Source: an uncultured Bacilli bacterium (lineage in GTDB: Bacteria; Bacillota_I; Bacilli_A; RF39; UBA660). From it: a stretch of 15,627 nt of DNA. The position numbers and the translations under genes are program-made. Each line of letters begins with the position of its first letter. The stretch's first letter is position 1. This document shows, one piece after another, positions 13,638-15,627 of this stretch. The notes under the pieces are model-generated. The model was not told the DNA's origin and did not search any database. It saw only the letters and a list, made by a program, of their open reading frames with translations. The stretch lies in NCBI GenBank assembly GCA_934133155.1, contig CAKPAT010000019.1:1-15627 (forward strand), given 5' to 3'.

Positions 13638-14400
13638 ACATTGTTCCTTTCGTGATGATGCCACCCATACCGTCTTTTCCATATTTTGTTTTATCTAATA
13701 TTTCTTTTAAATTTATATCTTTATTTATGTCTGAAAGGCTCATTTTCCCGGCAATTATTGCGGGATCTAAGGCGTGAATATTTATTCTTTTGGGACTTGA
13801 AGCAAAGTTTGCGCCAGCGGTTATTAACTGTTCATAGCATGATCCACATCCGCCAGCTATTATAATTAATTTTTCATGACTATTTTCATATTCTCTAGCT
13901 TTTTTAATTGCATTTACATAATACTTACTATTTTTATAGGCTTCTATGTCGTCTAGACTTCCTTTTTTTTGATAGTAGGCGTCGTGACCGGTAATTACCA
14001 GTATATTTGGTTTATATTCGTTTAACCATTTTAAGATGTTTTTTGCTATATTTTCCTCTCTTTCATTTATCCCCATGGCCCATATATTGATATTTTTATA
14101 GTAATCTAAACATCTTTTTAAATAATCACTGTCACTATCTATGTGAAGTATTTTTCCTGGAAGATAAAAATAATCGTCCCTATTTAATGTTTCTTTTTGG
14201 TAGGTTCTTTTTAAAAAACTCTCTTCATTTTCAATGTCATCACCTGTATATGATTTTAAATCTTCTATTTTTGCGTCTACTAATAATCTAACGTTTTTTC
14301 CCACTAATTCACATGTATCTGCGTCTATTTTTGTTATTTTGAATACTATGTCATTACCATGGGAATTACGTGTTACTAAATCTCCTATTTTAAATTCCAT
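13618..14400 (-). CDS. yabG: Sporulation-specific protease YabG
   Basis: A 260-residue cysteine-type protease that in Bacillus trims spore coat proteins and in Clostridioides difficile processes germination proteins. Conserved blocks: FKIGDLVTRNSHGNDIVFKI at the N terminus, YLPGKILHIDSD (79-90), NILVITGHDAYYQKKGSLDD (132-151), AGGCGSCYEQLITAGANFA (182-200) and PKRINIHALDP (203-213). The His of GHD and the Cys in GGCGS are the residues I expect to be catalytic from the family. ATG at 14400 is used because GGGTGAT lies just upstream; the ATG at 14412 has none. First gene of the yabG-veg cluster, as in Bacillus. Confidence 0.95.
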   Translation of the reverse strand: MEFKIGDLVTRNSHGNDIVFKITKIDADTCELVGKNVRLLVDAKIEDLKSYTGDDIENEESFLKRTYQKETLNRDDYFYLPGKILHIDSDSDYLKRCLDYYKNINIWAMGINEREENIAKNILKWLNEYKPNILVITGHDAYYQKKGSLDDIEAYKNSKYYVNAIKKAREYENSHEKLIIIAGGCGSCYEQLITAGANFASSPKRINIHALDPAIIAGKMSLSDINKDINLKEILDKTKYGKDGMGGIITKGTMYVGYPR

Positions 14401-14444
14401 ATTATCACCCATGATAAGTTTATGTTTATTTTTTTATTTTAGAA

Positions 14445-15626
14445 TTATTTTATAAGCCAGTTTACCGTAGCATTACTTCCCCATGGGGCATTTTCAATAG
14501 AATTTGCTTTATTTTTTACATTTATAGTTACTAGATTTTTATTATTTGCAAAAGCATTATATGTTATTTTTTTAACGCTTACTGGTATTTCTATCTCGGT
14601 TATATTATTCATTTCTAGTGCGAAATGGCCTATCTCTTCTACACCTTCTTCTATTGTTATTTTTTTGGCACGGCAACCACAAAAAACATAAGCTTTTATT
14701 ATTTTAATTCTTGACGGTATAGTTATCTCTTCCCATCTCACACTTTCAAATGCCTCGGGTCCAATATCGGTAATATTTTCTGGTATTGTTTTACCCGTCA
14801 TACTTTCTCCTGCATAGGAATTTAAGGAGCTATAATTTATTGTACCGTCAGAATTTCTATTATAAATAAACGCATTTTCATAATCTACTTTATTTTGTGT
14901 GAAAGCACCATTTTGAATATTTGTTACTGTACTTGGTATTTCTATTTCAGTTATAAGATTACCCATAAATGAGGCACAACCGATATATTCTAGTCCTTCA
15001 TTTAATTTTATTTCAGATATTTTATTACCTCTAAAAACATAATGGCCTATTTTTGTAAGGGTATTTGGAGCGATAAAACTTGTTATTTGATTATAAATGA
15101 ATGCACTTTCACCTATTTCTTTTAGATTTTTTGATAAATTTAGCGTGGTTATTTTATTATTTGCAAAAGCGCAATTTCCAATATATGTAATGGTATCTGG
15201 CACGGTTACACTTGTTAATTTTTTATTAGAAAACACGCCTACATATGGATTTAAACTGCCATCAGCAATTTCAGTAACTGTATACCCGTCAATGGTTTCT
15301 GGTATTACTACATCTGTTCCACATGTTTCGTTGTAACTTGTTATTGATAATGTGCCATTTTTTAAAACTTTTCCAGTATAACAGTCATTTTTATGTGTTA
15401 TACCAACATCACTTTGACTATATATTAAATTTAGTGTGATAATGTTTTCTTTGTTTTGAGGCATTATAGTTACACTATCTTTAAATTTAATGTATATATT
15501 ATAATACTCTTTCTCATTTGGTGCGATTATTAATCTTGAGTTTGTTAAATCGGTGTTTTCAGTTATACTTGTTGGTAAACTACTATCCGGATATACTTTA
15601 CACTCAAAAACGTCATTTGTGCAGGT
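14445..15626 (-). CDS. BspA-type leucine-rich-repeat protein, 5' end missing
   Basis: The frame stays open to the right edge, so the N terminus is lost; 393 residues are visible. The first ~85 visible residues (from TCTNDVFECKVYPDSSLPTS) are a non-repeat region. From about residue 85 there are around ten LRR_5-type (BspA/TpLRR) units of 23 residues, such as ITYIGNCAFANNKITTLNL, KEIGESAFIYNQI and ITEIEIPSTVTNI, with the usual 'IGxxAFxxN.ITxIxIP' pattern. One repeat stretch is interrupted near YNRNSDGTINYSSLNSYAGE. BspA-like proteins are generally secreted or surface-exposed and bind host proteins, but a signal peptide cannot be checked here. An ATG at 15464 is in frame but has no ribosome site, so the true start is outside. 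Confidence 0.85.
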   Translation of the reverse strand, partial: TCTNDVFECKVYPDSSLPTSITENTDLTNSRLIIAPNEKEYYNIYIKFKDSVTIMPQNKENIITLNLIYSQSDVGITHKNDCYTGKVLKNGTLSITSYNETCGTDVVIPETIDGYTVTEIADGSLNPYVGVFSNKKLTSVTVPDTITYIGNCAFANNKITTLNLSKNLKEIGESAFIYNQITSFIAPNTLTKIGHYVFRGNKISEIKLNEGLEYIGCASFMGNLITEIEIPSTVTNIQNGAFTQNKVDYENAFIYNRNSDGTINYSSLNSYAGESMTGKTIPENITDIGPEAFESVRWEEITIPSRIKIIKAYVFCGCRAKKITIEEGVEEIGHFALEMNNITEIEIPVSVKKITYNAFANNKNLVTINVKNKANSIENAPWGSNATVNWLIK

Positions 15627-15627
15627 T

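Noticed and set aside
1..15627. CRISPR arrays, tRNA or rRNA genes, intact insertion sequences
   Set aside because: No regularly spaced repeats, cloverleaf sequence or transposase/integrase motifs were seen on either strand.

Overview
The window comes from a low-GC, spore-forming Gram-positive bacterium (Bacillota, most likely an uncultured gut lineage of Bacilli). Sporulation genes show this: gerQ, yabG, veg, spoVG, yabP and yabQ, the last five in the order known from Bacillus subtilis and ending in divIC. Strong AGGAGG-type ribosome sites, TTGACA/TATAAT-type promoters and a T-box tyrS leader fit the same picture.

Layout. (1) 1-793, minus strand: a partial gene of unsure family (perhaps Fic-like) preceded by a PduL-type phosphate acyltransferase. 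(2) 840-2849, plus strand: gerQ, a LemA-family gene with a near-ideal promoter, a terminator, then galE. (3) 2839-3954, minus strand: a protein with 23-residue tandem repeats and its own promoter, convergent with galE and overlapping its stop. (4) About 3965-11940: an A+T-rich accessory island, all on the minus strand. It holds a T-box-controlled tyrosyl-tRNA synthetase, a YgjV-like membrane protein, a stretch with a gene remnant, and a four-gene operon. In transcription order that operon encodes an APH-like kinase, a phosphoribosyltransferase with a large unrecognised N-terminal region, a TrpRS-like catalytic protein and a CAT-fold acyltransferase. Upstream of the operon lies a heavily decayed relA/spoT gene. 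(5) 11940-14400, minus strand: the sporulation and division cluster yabG-veg-spoVG-yabP-yabQ-divIC. (6) 14445 to the right edge: a BspA-type leucine-rich-repeat protein, cut by the window edge.

The most interesting part is the four-gene operon at 6748-11007. Its genes overlap by 20 and 8 bases, or are 4 bases apart with the ribosome site inside the previous stop region, so they are translated as a unit. Kinase, PRPP-dependent transferase, aminoacyl-adenylate-forming enzyme and acyltransferase together look like a small-molecule or nucleotide-conjugate pathway, or a resistance or defence module. No known system comes to mind with this exact set. A degenerate copy of the divIC 3' end on the far side of the island (3965-4012) suggests that the island was inserted at the end of divIC. 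The start codons given here for pduL, gerQ, tyrS, the CAT-like gene, the kinase, veg and yabG were chosen from ribosome sites and family alignment, not from the longest open frame.
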